DNA of 64,000 nt. Source: Bacillota bacterium (GTDB taxonomy: Bacteria; Bacillota; Clostridia; Lachnospirales; Lachnospiraceae). The notes under the pieces were generated by a model, which worked only from the letters and a program-made list of their open reading frames with translations, made no database searches and had not been told where the DNA came from. The translations under genes and the position numbers were made by a program. Shown here in pieces: positions 51,778-61,208 of this stretch (position 1 is its first letter; every line of letters begins with the position of its first letter). The stretch lies in the NCBI GenBank assembly GCA_023398375.1, contig JAEWSH010000037.1, positions 248,001-312,000 of the forward strand, given 5' to 3'.

Positions 51778-52812
51778 TTATTGCCATCCGTCTGTTCCGT
51801 AATCTGCAACATTATCTGCTGTAATCAGGAATGTCTCGACCGGATATCTTGCTTCTACTTTTTCACCAGATAACAATTTGTACATGATATCTACAGATGT
51901 ATTCGCAATATTAATTGGAGATTGTGCTCCTGTTCCTTCAATTAATGATGTACCTGATGCTAATTCTGCTTTGATATCTGGAGAACCATCTACACCGTAA
52001 ATCTTGCACTCTTTAATGCCTGCTGCATTTGCTGCTGCCAAAGCACCAAGTGCTGTAGGATCATTACCGCCAAAGATCGCAACAACATCGCCATGTGCCT
52101 GTAATAAATCTTCTGCGATTCCCATAGCTGTTTCAAGGTTACCTTTTGCATCTTGCTGTGCAACAATATTGAAACCTTTTCCTTCAATTGCATCTAAGAA
52201 ACCATTTGTTCTGTCAACAACTGAGTTCATGGTAGGAGAATCAAGTACAATGATGTCGCCTCCATCAGGACATTTTTTAACCAGATCATCTCCACATACT
52301 TTACCAGCATTGTAGTTATCTGATCCCGCATAGGACGCTACATAAGATAAGTCTGCTACTTCTGTATCAAAGTTGATGATTGGAATACCTGCTTCTTTTA
52401 ATTGGTCAAGTGCTGGAAGGATACCTTCTGCTTCTGCCGGATTTAAGAAAATAGCATCAATTCCCTGAGAAATCATATCTTCGATTTGTGTAATCTGTAA
52501 AGATACATCATTTGCCGGGTCTGTTGTAATCAATGTATCCCCATTTGCTTCTACTTTATCTCTGATTGTCTGCTCAAGAATTACGAAGAATGGATTCGTA
52601 CCGTCCATACATGTGTAACCAAATGTATAACTTTCTTTATCTCCTACGGCTGCAGCTGCTTCTGATGTAGCTTCATCTGCTACTTTTTCTGCCGCTTCTG
52701 TTGCAGCCTGTGTTCCTTCCCCCTTGTCCCCTGTTTTTGTGCCTCCACAACCTACCAGTATTGTTGCTACCATACTGACACATAACAATGCACTTAATAC
52801 TTTTCTTTTCAT
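51778..52812 (-). CDS. sugar ABC binding lipoprotein (RbsB-like)
   Basis: 344 residues, lipoprotein signal MVATILVGCGGT (Cys 22), periplasmic-binding protein type 4 domain: GYTCMDGTNPFFVILEQTIR, IDAIFLNPAEAEGI and YGVDGSPDIKAELASGTSL. Closely resembles the sensor-linked protein at 56237. Several stable hairpins behind it would protect its mRNA and raise its level over the importer genes. Confidence 0.9.
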   Translation of the reverse strand: MKRKVLSALLCVSMVATILVGCGGTKTGDKGEGTQAATEAAEKVADEATSEAAAAVGDKESYTFGYTCMDGTNPFFVILEQTIRDKVEANGDTLITTDPANDVSLQITQIEDMISQGIDAIFLNPAEAEGILPALDQLKEAGIPIINFDTEVADLSYVASYAGSDNYNAGKVCGDDLVKKCPDGGDIIVLDSPTMNSVVDRTNGFLDAIEGKGFNIVAQQDAKGNLETAMGIAEDLLQAHGDVVAIFGGNDPTALGALAAANAAGIKECKIYGVDGSPDIKAELASGTSLIEGTGAQSPINIANTSVDIMYKLLSGEKVEARYPVETFLITADNVADYGTDGWQ

Positions 52813-52922
52813 ACTTTTAGTACCCCCGTGTGATATTTTTTGTTTACATTTACATTTTATCCATTTTTATTCATTTTCACACCTGAGGTTTGTAATTAAT
52901 TTTTTATGACAATTGTAATATT

Positions 52923-54236
52923 CTATTGTTTCAATAATGTAGTAACATTTCGTTGTACGATTTTCAATGTACTTTCTACATTTTTATCATCAATTAATAT
53001 TTTATTGATTTCCCCTTCTGCCAGAATCATTGTCTCATGATACTTGTTAAACTTCGGAACAATAACACCTTTCTGTATTACAACATCTAATAGTGCATTA
53101 TCTATGACACGTTCTCTGTCATCCGTGTCCTCACTTAAAATAATCTCTGCCTCATTTGAGCTTGTCACACTTCTTAATACAGATGCGCCCTGTGAATACC
53201 GGAAAATATCGAGTTGGTTTTCTTTACTATAAGTAAACAATTTGAGCAATTCCCATGCTAGTTCTTTATGCTTGCTTTGTTTTCCGATTCCCATCAAAAG
53301 CGTATTTACTTCTGATACATTATCTCCATCCTGGCCGGACGGCAGGGTAATACAATCCCATTTGAAAGTAGTATATTTTTTTATTTTATAGGGATATGTC
53401 TTGTATGTCCTATAGTCTGCAAAAGTAAGAGGCATAAATGCAACATTACCTGCATCGAATTTATCCTGTCCTACATTCTGTCCCTGATTCAAATCTGATA
53501 ATTTCTTTGCAAATTTAACAGAATCTATCACGCGTTGATCTGTAAAAAAACTTTCTGTTCCATCTTCGTCAAATAGTGCGGCACCGTTGGAGTATGCTGC
53601 CTCCTGCCAGCTGTAATTACAGGTTCCGAATTGGTCTACCATTCCATCTTCGTCCCTGTCTTTGGTAATTCTACTGCAGATATCATACATATCATCCCAT
53701 GTCCAGTTAGATTCCGGCACCAGGAACCCTTCATGATTCAATAATGATTTATTAACGAACATAAGCGTTGGAACAGTCTCATAGGGAAGTGCATATTGGG
53801 CACCTTGGTACTTCCCTGTATTTAATGCTGTCGTATAAAAATCCTCTACATGAAAAGTATGATCCCGGCTCTCCATATCATCCAGATTTTCCAAAACATC
53901 AAGCGCTACCAGCGTATCAAAATCATCGGATAAAATCATGGCAACATCCGGGGTCTTTCCCTTAAGAACCTGTTGTGCATACCATTCCGAATAATCTGTT
54001 TTTCGAATACCACTTGTATAATGTACTATTACCCCCGGATGTTCGGCTTCAAATTGGTCTATTACCTTATCTATGATCACGTAACTATTTGCATTGGCCA
54101 CATCCCAGTTACTGCCCGCGAACATACCAAATTCCAATACGATAGGATTTTGATTCTGATATATCTCATAACCGTGAAAACCAATTGCAACTGCAAAAAC
54201 AAGCAAAATTGCAATTATCATCATTTTTCTATTCAT
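52923..54236 (-). CDS. membrane-anchored extracellular solute-binding protein, family 1
   Basis: About 437 residues. One N-terminal membrane segment (MIIAILLVFAVAIGFHGYE) with no lipobox Cys, then a family 1 sugar-binding fold (FEAEHPGVIVHYTSG, ALPYETVPTLMFVNKSL). It begins within a few bases of the response regulator stop and has no permease partners, so it looks like an accessory sensor of the two-component system rather than an importer part. An in-frame GTG at 54245 is an alternative start. Confidence 0.78.
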   Translation of the reverse strand: MNRKMMIIAILLVFAVAIGFHGYEIYQNQNPIVLEFGMFAGSNWDVANANSYVIIDKVIDQFEAEHPGVIVHYTSGIRKTDYSEWYAQQVLKGKTPDVAMILSDDFDTLVALDVLENLDDMESRDHTFHVEDFYTTALNTGKYQGAQYALPYETVPTLMFVNKSLLNHEGFLVPESNWTWDDMYDICSRITKDRDEDGMVDQFGTCNYSWQEAAYSNGAALFDEDGTESFFTDQRVIDSVKFAKKLSDLNQGQNVGQDKFDAGNVAFMPLTFADYRTYKTYPYKIKKYTTFKWDCITLPSGQDGDNVSEVNTLLMGIGKQSKHKELAWELLKLFTYSKENQLDIFRYSQGASVLRSVTSSNEAEIILSEDTDDRERVIDNALLDVVIQKGVIVPKFNKYHETMILAEGEINKILIDDKNVESTLKIVQRNVTTLLKQ

Positions 54237-54241
54237 GCTTC

Positions 54242-54898
54242 TCACACTTTACTCGGCGATTGCACTGCCCAGATTGCCAATTGAGTCCGGTCTCTAAGCT
54301 GCAACTTATTTAATATGGTACTTAAATAATTACGTACGGTTCCCTCCGATAAAAATAGTATTTCTGCTATCTCTTTATTAGAGGCACCTTTTTCTACTTC
54401 TCTTATGATCTTCCATTCTGCCTTGGTAAGATCCGCTATCGCTTTTTCATCCACGTGAATGGTATAATCTCCTTTTGCCATTTGAGAAAACAATCTCACT
54501 ACTTTTGCTGCCACATCCGGATTGATCATAGCTCTTCCGCTGTATACAGTTTCTATTGCATCGACTAGTCCATCCATAGACACACCTTTCAGCAGGTAAC
54601 CGCTTGCACCGTATTTCAGGGCATCATATACGAATTCATCATCATCAAACGTAGTCAGAATAATAATCCTTATATCCGGATAATTCTCCTTAATGATCTT
54701 TGTACACTGCACGCCATCCATCTTAGGCATACGAATATCCATAAGTATGATATCCGGCATCTTTTCCCTGACGCTTCGTATCACTTCCTGTCCATTCTCT
54801 ACGGAATCGGTCACTTCCAGATTTTCTTTACTGTTCAACACAATTTCCAGACTTTGCCTGATCAGTTCCTGATCATCTGCTATTAGTATTTTAATCAT
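54242..54898 (-). CDS. NarL/LuxR-type response regulator
   Basis: 218 residues. Receiver domain with phospho-Asp in IILMDIRMPKMDG and Lys in GYLLKG; C-terminal LuxR helix-turn-helix KGASNKEIAEILFLSEGTVR. Overlaps the kinase gene end. Likely activates the sugar importer operon. Confidence 0.9.
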   Translation of the reverse strand: MIKILIADDQELIRQSLEIVLNSKENLEVTDSVENGQEVIRSVREKMPDIILMDIRMPKMDGVQCTKIIKENYPDIRIIILTTFDDDEFVYDALKYGASGYLLKGVSMDGLVDAIETVYSGRAMINPDVAAKVVRLFSQMAKGDYTIHVDEKAIADLTKAEWKIIREVEKGASNKEIAEILFLSEGTVRNYLSTILNKLQLRDRTQLAIWAVQSPSKV

Positions 54899-56207
54899 AT
54901 TCCTCACCCCATCTAATCGGTATTACTGCCTCTACCAAAAATCCATTTTCACTTTTATAGGTAACTGTTCCGTGCAGCATCTGTATCCTCTCCTGCATAT
55001 GCTTGGTTCCAAAACCCTTTTTCATATCCGCACACCCGATTCCATTATCCTGAATCTGCAGATGAAGTTCTGAATCCTCTTTCTGAATGGTTACCCATAT
55101 TTTATTTGCTTTTCCATGACGCAATGCATTCGTAATACTTTCCTGAACAATTCGATAGATCGTATTTTCTTCATCTTCATCAAATCTTAAATTTGATTCA
55201 CATTGGAAGTAAACTTCTGCTTGTGTCACACTTGTCATATCTTCTATCATATTACTGATCGCAGATTCCAGACTTAACCGTTCCAACGCGTCCGGCCGTA
55301 ACTCATTTACAGAACGTCTTACCTCACCAATTCCGTCCCTGGTAACTTTTGATATCACTTCCAACTGCTTTTTCGTAACCTGCGGATTACTGTCAATCAT
55401 CGTAATACAGGCATCGATCCCTGCTGAAATTCCTGTTAATGTATGCCCCAGTGTATCATGTATCTCTCTTGCCAGTCTGTTTCTTTCTTTTGTCTTACCC
55501 ATTTTTTCCTTGATGTCAGCGAATTGCTTCAGCTCTTGGTTCGCATTCTCCAGCTCATTATTCTTCTGGCTCAGCTGGCTGTATAAATAATTTACCTTTT
55601 CTATAATCCCTTGTTGTGTCTGAATCACGTAGATACAGAATACGATAAAGATGATAATATTAAGAGAAATCAAAACATTATATCCACCGATCAGATATTG
55701 CTGCATATGCGCATTATAATAGTTGACATAGTCATTGATGGAATATAAGTTATAATTTATCGTAAGGAATTCATGATCTGTTCCCACATAGATCAAAATG
55801 GATAACAGCATAAATATCATTTTGACTTTATCCTGTACATAGTAGATGATATTGGCAAATACCCAGAACAGAATGCCATTATAATTAAAATTCAATACTA
55901 TCATAAGCACGCAGCTCGTCAAAAAATCAAATGCCAGTGAACTGTATATAAAAGACATTCTCTCCTGATATACAAATTCACGCAATAAGAATGATACCAG
56001 CAGGCATACCAACAACAATATCGTAGTATATAAGATCAATTCCGGTTTTTGGGGAATGGCATTCGTGCGCCCTATAAAATTTCTCGCCGTATAAAAAGCG
56101 CAGATTTTTTCAGTTGTTATATAAATAAAAACTGCCGGAAATGAAACTGCTGCAATATTTATTATTAACATCATATATTTCACATACAGAATACGTTTGT
56201 CACTCAT
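54891..56207 (-). CDS. sensor histidine kinase, HisKA_3 family
   Basis: 438 residues. Six or so N-terminal membrane helices with little extracytoplasmic sequence, a coiled-coil region (SQLSQKNNELENANQELKQF), phospho-His in RLAREIHDTLGHTLTGI and a HATPase domain with DNGIGCADMKKGFG. The lack of an external sensor domain fits signal input from the two membrane-attached binding proteins encoded on either side. Confidence 0.9.
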   Translation of the reverse strand: MSDKRILYVKYMMLIINIAAVSFPAVFIYITTEKICAFYTARNFIGRTNAIPQKPELILYTTILLLVCLLVSFLLREFVYQERMSFIYSSLAFDFLTSCVLMIVLNFNYNGILFWVFANIIYYVQDKVKMIFMLLSILIYVGTDHEFLTINYNLYSINDYVNYYNAHMQQYLIGGYNVLISLNIIIFIVFCIYVIQTQQGIIEKVNYLYSQLSQKNNELENANQELKQFADIKEKMGKTKERNRLAREIHDTLGHTLTGISAGIDACITMIDSNPQVTKKQLEVISKVTRDGIGEVRRSVNELRPDALERLSLESAISNMIEDMTSVTQAEVYFQCESNLRFDEDEENTIYRIVQESITNALRHGKANKIWVTIQKEDSELHLQIQDNGIGCADMKKGFGTKHMQERIQMLHGTVTYKSENGFLVEAVIPIRWGEEYD

Positions 56208-56236
56208 ACCTATCTCTCATTCCTATTTGCTTCTCT

Positions 56237-57220
56237 CTATTGCCATCCTGCTATATCGTAATCATTCAGATTCTCCTGTGTAATTAACTTTACAGGAATT
56301 ATGATATTCGATTCCACCTGTTCTCCTGAAAGGTATTCATATGCTTTTTGTGCTGCTGTATTTCCTATCTCTATCGGAAACTGAGCGCTCGTGCCTTCCA
56401 AAAATCCCTGCTTTATCATCGTCTTTCCATCTGGAGATCCATCTATCCCATAGATAAGAATATTTTTATCGATACGCTTTAATTGCAATGCCGCCAGCGC
56501 ACCCAGCGCAGTAGGATCATTACCGCCCAATATCACATCAAATTCAATTCCATCATCTATGATTCTCTTCGTAATCTCCATAGAGACTTCAAGCTCTGCT
56601 GTAATCTTTTCATGTACCACGACCACATACTCCTCATGTCCTTTTATGGTATCCAGAAACCCTTGTACACGAAGGGCAGTAGAGTTAATGTTTTCATGAT
56701 TAATAATTGCAATTCTGGCTCTTTTACGCTTCCTCATAACATCGTTTGCTATTTGTACACCAGCATTATAATTATCTGATAATATACTGGATATTACATA
56801 TTCCGTATCATAAACATAGGTATCCACGTTAAAAACAGGTATTCCTGCCTCCTGACATCTGATAAGAGCCGGCTTAACACTTTTCCAATCTACCGGACTT
56901 AAGAAAATAGCTACAACGCCATCCTCTATCATCTCTTCGATCTGTTGATTTTGCTTTTCCTGATCCTGTGCCGGGTCCCTGCTGATCAATACATCTCCGT
57001 TCGCTTCTATTTCCTCTTCCAGACTATCATCCAATGCTTCAAAATATGGGTTATTCATTGTCATATAAGTAGCCCCGAATTTTTTTGGCACATGTTCTTC
57101 ATTTTGATTTTCCACTTTTAATGCCTGCTCTCCACATCCACATAACAGTAATATGATTCCGAATATAACCAATATAAATTTATATTTATTTCTCTGTAAA
57201 TGCCATTTCTTTCTACTCAT
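56237..57220 (-). CDS. RbsB-like lipoprotein linked to two-component system
   Basis: About 327 residues. Basic N-terminus, hydrophobic FILVIFGIILLLCGCGEQ with a lipobox, then a sugar-binding domain (YMTMNNPYFEALDDSLEEEI, YGIDGSPDGKTMIKQGFLEG) closely related to the importer's binding protein at 51778. First gene of the sensor operon. By analogy with XylFII-LytS it probably binds the same sugar and signals to the kinase. Confidence 0.84.
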   Translation of the reverse strand: MSRKKWHLQRNKYKFILVIFGIILLLCGCGEQALKVENQNEEHVPKKFGATYMTMNNPYFEALDDSLEEEIEANGDVLISRDPAQDQEKQNQQIEEMIEDGVVAIFLSPVDWKSVKPALIRCQEAGIPVFNVDTYVYDTEYVISSILSDNYNAGVQIANDVMRKRKRARIAIINHENINSTALRVQGFLDTIKGHEEYVVVVHEKITAELEVSMEITKRIIDDGIEFDVILGGNDPTALGALAALQLKRIDKNILIYGIDGSPDGKTMIKQGFLEGTSAQFPIEIGNTAAQKAYEYLSGEQVESNIIIPVKLITQENLNDYDIAGWQ

Positions 57221-57301
57221 TATCCATGCCCGCTTCCACAAAATCAATACTTGTCATTTCCATTATGTAATTGCTTTTTTTAGTAGTTTATTTCTCAACA
57301 T

Positions 57302-57330
57302 ATCATATTATGGATTACACTTTTCGTCAA
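57302..57330 (-). promoter_or_regulatory. promoter of sensor operon
   Basis: TTGACG (57325-57330), 17-base spacer, TATGAT (57302-57307). Confidence 0.78.
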
Positions 57331-57401
57331 TGTCACGTTGTGCAACTTGGATATTATTGTATATAATTTCCATTATTTTTGAGTTGTTTTTATTTGTATT
57401 G

Positions 57402-57530
57402 GGATCAGGGTGTCAAAAGCTTGTTTACATATTTAAATTCGTCAATTTGCACAATTTACGTTACTATAATAAAAAATTGATGCACAACATAGTTCATTCG
57501 CAACACGCTTCCGCTTGGACTCAGCCGCAA
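57402..57530. repeat. half copy of 274-base palindromic element
   Basis: Matches the reverse complement of the right arm of 44650-44923, sharing TTGTTTACATATTT, TCAATTTGCACAATTTA and ATTCGCAACACGC. Confidence 0.7.
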
Positions 57531-57658
57531 TGATACACCTACTTTTCTCAAGATCTGGTGTTTCCTCGCTGCTTAAAGCACTCTTTAACAATATTTCTAT
57601 ATTCTTATTTTTATCGATATTTCAAACGGTTCATTTTTTATTTTATACTCACGCAAAT

Positions 57659-57782
57659 AAGATGAATCGGCAGGCCGCTTCACTTGTCATGAACTATGAG
57701 AAACACGCTTTGCGATTTCTCAAGTTATCGCGACAGTCGCCAAATACAAGCCAGCTTGTTTTTAGCTCGTTGCTCGCGTAAA
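57659..57782 (-). repeat. terminator-linked repeat, full copy 3
   Basis: Aligns over its full length with 11331-11458; again directly behind a terminator. The 120 bases between this copy and the palindrome half copy hold no gene that I can see. Confidence 0.75.
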
Positions 57783-57822
57783 TAAAAAAGGAACAACAAT
57801 GCCATTACACTGTCTATTCCTT
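57783..57822 (-). terminator. terminator preceding repeat copy 3
   Basis: AAAGGAA ... TTCCTTTTTT on the minus strand with an imperfect inner stem. Confidence 0.6.
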
Positions 57823-57856
57823 TTAATTTATTTACCGTCATATTTTCAGAAAGTAA

Positions 57857-58006
57857 GTGGTGAATGGGTATGAAGATCAATGACGGACCCTATAAAAACG
57901 CCGGTCCTTATGCGTCAGGACTGCGAAGCAATCCTGGCGTATTAGTACCGCTGCGTTTTTTATCGGAGCGGGAGCGTGTCCAAATGATTTCATACCCATT
58001 CACCAC
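57857..58006. repeat. 150-base palindromic element
   Basis: Perfect 18-base arms GTGGTGAATGGGTATGAA, inner inverted segments, and the core GTACCGCTGCGT and GCGGGAGCGTGT shared with 44650-44923. Confidence 0.75.
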
Positions 58007-58038
58007 GTATTATTAGAAAATTTGTATAAATAAAATAC

Positions 58039-59055
58039 TCAACCTACCTGTTCAATCACCACAGCATGCGCAATGCCGGGTACTGTCTGCCCTTCATTAA
58101 AGCTCGTCTTGGATAATAGAGCCCCTGTCGGTACAAAAAGCACTTTGCTCCATTGTTTTTCTTCTATCTGTTTCAGGATATAAGCTGACAAAACAGTTGC
58201 TGCACATCCGCACCCGGAACCACCTGCATGCGTATCCTGACTATCCGCATCAAACATTTCAATGCCACAATCCATATGCAGCGTACCCATATCAATATTT
58301 TTTTCTAATAGAAGATCTTTAAGCACTGTCTGCCCTATCTTACCAAGATCGCCTGTAATGATCCGGTCGTAATCAGATGGTTTTCTCGAAAAATCTGTCA
58401 TATGCTGAAAAATGGTATCCGCTGCTGCCGGAGCCATGCAAGCTCCCATATTCATGGAATCCTTTAATCCAAAATCTACGATTTTTCCCGTTGTAATACC
58501 TGTAATCTTTGCCCGTGCCATATTGCCCTGTTGATTACTTAATACAAATGCTCCACTTCCAGTTACTGTCCACGAAGCCGATAAAGGCCTTTGGTTTCCA
58601 TATTCCAATGGAAATCTGAATTCTTTCTCGGCGCTCGCAAAGTGACTGGAAGTTACACATAATACATGTTCTGCATATCCTCCTGCAATCGTCATTGCCC
58701 CCATACTTAAAGCCTCACCACAGGTCGAACATGCTCCATAGAGTCCAAATAATGGTATCTGATAACTCAGTAATCCAAAAGAAGTTGCTATCGATTGTCC
58801 AAGTAAATCTCCGGCAAACAGATAGCGGATATCATCTGCTCTCATATTTGCTTTTTTTAATGCAAGAAATACGGCATCTTTTTGCAAACTGCTCTCAGCA
58901 TCTTCCCAATTATCAGCTCCAAAATGATCTTCTTCTCCTATCATATCGAACAGATCACCTAATGGTCCTTCTCCCTCTTTTGTCCCAACAATACTGGAAC
59001 TTGCTGTTATATATGCTGCATTATCAAAATAAATACTTTGTTTTCCCTGAATCAT
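58039..59055 (-). CDS. spoVAD: stage V sporulation protein AD
   Basis: 338 residues, thiolase-like fold. ENWED-type DNWEDAESSLQKDAV, YGACSTCGEALSMGA and THAGGSGCGCAA are typical of SpoVAD. Part of the spore inner-membrane channel that moves dipicolinic acid. Usually directly after spoVAC, but here about 4.3 kb away from it. No spoVAE follows within the window. Confidence 0.92.
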   Translation of the reverse strand: MIQGKQSIYFDNAAYITASSSIVGTKEGEGPLGDLFDMIGEEDHFGADNWEDAESSLQKDAVFLALKKANMRADDIRYLFAGDLLGQSIATSFGLLSYQIPLFGLYGACSTCGEALSMGAMTIAGGYAEHVLCVTSSHFASAEKEFRFPLEYGNQRPLSASWTVTGSGAFVLSNQQGNMARAKITGITTGKIVDFGLKDSMNMGACMAPAAADTIFQHMTDFSRKPSDYDRIITGDLGKIGQTVLKDLLLEKNIDMGTLHMDCGIEMFDADSQDTHAGGSGCGCAATVLSAYILKQIEEKQWSKVLFVPTGALLSKTSFNEGQTVPGIAHAVVIEQVG

Positions 59056-59105
59056 ACATATCTCCTGTATCCTTTTTGTATGTATTATCTCATAGATCGA
59101 AAAAT

Positions 59106-61157
59106 CTATGCATCTGCACTTTTTTTAAGTTTTTTCAAAATCAGATCGTGTAGTTCTCTTTTTTCAAAAGGCTTTAATAAATAATCGTTCATTCCGCTTT
59201 CATAAATCCTCTGAATATCTTCTGAAAAAACATTTGCCGTCATTGCTACAATCGGTACTCGTCTGGCATCTTCTCTTTCCATCTTACGTATCCTGCCTGC
59301 TGCTTCCAGTCCATTCATTTCCGGCAGAATAACATCCATAAAGATGATATCATAATAATTTTCTTCCGAAGATGAAAATATATGTATGCCCTGTAAACCA
59401 TCTGTTGCGGTATCTACCACAATTCCCATTTCATTTATATAAGTCTTAACAATTTCCCTATTGACTTTATTATCCTCTATCAACAGACAATGCAATTTCT
59501 TATGTGCATTTACAAGTTCCGGACCATCCAGACAATTTTCGGCCTTTTTAGGTTCATTACTGCCAATCGCTTCAATGATAACAGTTATCTTTGTTCCTAC
59601 ATTCTGCTTACTTTCAATTGTAATCGTTCCATCCATCAGTGATACCAGCATTTTTGCTATTGTTAATCCCAGACCTGTACCAGTCCGCGTTTCGGATTGC
59701 TCTTCTTGTTCAAACGGGTCAAACGCTCTCATCTGGAATTCTTCGCTCATTCCCTTACCATTATCTTCTACACAAAAAAATATTTTTTCATGATTATCAT
59801 GTAAAACTTGTGTATCAACCAACAGCGTGACCGTTCCCCCTTCATGATTATACTTTATTGCATTGGTCAGCAGATTAATCATTATTTGCTGCAACCGGCC
59901 AATATCAACATAAACGGCCTTGAATGTCTGCTTATGATAATAAGAAAAACGAACGCCCTTTTTCCTTGCCATAGGTTCTATAATATTATCAATATACTTA
60001 AAAAAATCTTCCTTCCACATCCACGATTTTTGTAGTTTAATTTTGCCACATTCAAGACGGGCCATATCCAAAACATCATTTAATAATGCTTTGAGATGTT
60101 TAGATGAAATCATGACATTATTCAGATATTCATTTTGCTCCATCCCCATTTCTTCCTGTATAAGTTGAATCATTCCCATAATTCCATTTAATGGTGTCCT
60201 GATTTCATGCGACATATGTGACAGGAAAATCTGTTTTGTAAGCCCTGCCCGTTCTGATCTGGCCAGCGCTTCTTTTAATGCTTCTTCCCTCATTTTTCGT
60301 TCCGTAATATCTATCGTCAATAATAGAAAGTAATTGCAATCTTTCATACTTTCTTCTACCGGAAGTATCCTATGCTCGATCCATATATACGTATCCTTGC
60401 CTTTGTTTTTTACCTGAACCTCCCAGACTATCTGCTCTTTATTTTGTAATTCGTGCCGGATTCTGTCTCCGGAACGCAAAAAATCCAGAAAGTCATATGA
60501 GTTCTCATGATAGAACGTATGTATATCATCTAACAGTGTTCCTATATTCCCTTTTAAAGGAAACAGATCATTATTCTTATCATTGGTTTGAATCGTATCA
60601 TAAATATAGGTATCATAATTTATTGCCAGAACATTAAAATACATCGTATTCGTTAAACTATATAAATGATTCAATAAAACCTTGCTTATTGTCTTTTTCG
60701 ACCAGGTCTGTAATATTTCCCGCTCAATCCCAAAACCAATGATCTGCATTTTTTCAGGCTCCAGAACCATTACGATCTGGCATCGTACCCATTTAAAATG
60801 GTTCTTATCGAATTTTCTCCGATACGCTATCTCAACTTCACGTTCGCCCTGTTCAAATATTTCGACCAAATGTTTTCGATCCAGTATTCTATTTGTAATT
60901 TTTCGTTCTTCCTCATCCTCTATCAGACAGAGAAGGCATTGCAATTGTTTCTGATAAGAATTTCCAATTGTTTCCTCATTATAGATAGGATAAGATGATA
61001 TATATTCTTCCAGAAGGCCTGTTGTTAAGTTTGCCCTGTAGCGTAAAGTACTGTTGCTATTTGCTTCTCCCCATAAACGCATAGCATTATTGTATCTTAG
61101 TTTTAGCAGTCTTTCTACATACCCCCTATTTAGTTGATATTGTAGTTCATCTTCCAT
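59106..61157 (-). CDS. cytoplasmic hybrid histidine kinase
   Basis: 683 residues with no membrane segment. Order: N-terminal sensing region with PAS-like folds (about 30-150 and 170-285), HisKA with His 317 in FLSHMSHEIRTPLNGI, HATPase (FCVEDNGKGMSEEF, TGTGLGLTIAK), C-terminal receiver (about 555-680) with Asp in DIIFMDVILPEMNG. The receiver has no DNA-binding output, so it feeds a phosphorelay or acts by protein contact. Just upstream of spoVAD; a sporulation-phosphorelay role is possible but unproven. Confidence 0.87.
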   Translation of the reverse strand: MEDELQYQLNRGYVERLLKLRYNNAMRLWGEANSNSTLRYRANLTTGLLEEYISSYPIYNEETIGNSYQKQLQCLLCLIEDEEERKITNRILDRKHLVEIFEQGEREVEIAYRRKFDKNHFKWVRCQIVMVLEPEKMQIIGFGIEREILQTWSKKTISKVLLNHLYSLTNTMYFNVLAINYDTYIYDTIQTNDKNNDLFPLKGNIGTLLDDIHTFYHENSYDFLDFLRSGDRIRHELQNKEQIVWEVQVKNKGKDTYIWIEHRILPVEESMKDCNYFLLLTIDITERKMREEALKEALARSERAGLTKQIFLSHMSHEIRTPLNGIMGMIQLIQEEMGMEQNEYLNNVMISSKHLKALLNDVLDMARLECGKIKLQKSWMWKEDFFKYIDNIIEPMARKKGVRFSYYHKQTFKAVYVDIGRLQQIMINLLTNAIKYNHEGGTVTLLVDTQVLHDNHEKIFFCVEDNGKGMSEEFQMRAFDPFEQEEQSETRTGTGLGLTIAKMLVSLMDGTITIESKQNVGTKITVIIEAIGSNEPKKAENCLDGPELVNAHKKLHCLLIEDNKVNREIVKTYINEMGIVVDTATDGLQGIHIFSSSEENYYDIIFMDVILPEMNGLEAAGRIRKMEREDARRVPIVAMTANVFSEDIQRIYESGMNDYLLKPFEKRELHDLILKKLKKSADA

Positions 61158-61208
61158 AGCTTTATTCCCCCAAAACTATACTGTTTTCACACAAATTCAT
61201 TTACCTTT

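Noticed and set aside
57857..58006. CRISPR-like or integron repeat
   Set aside because: It is a single palindrome with one pair of 18-base arms, not a regular array, and no cas or integrase gene is near.
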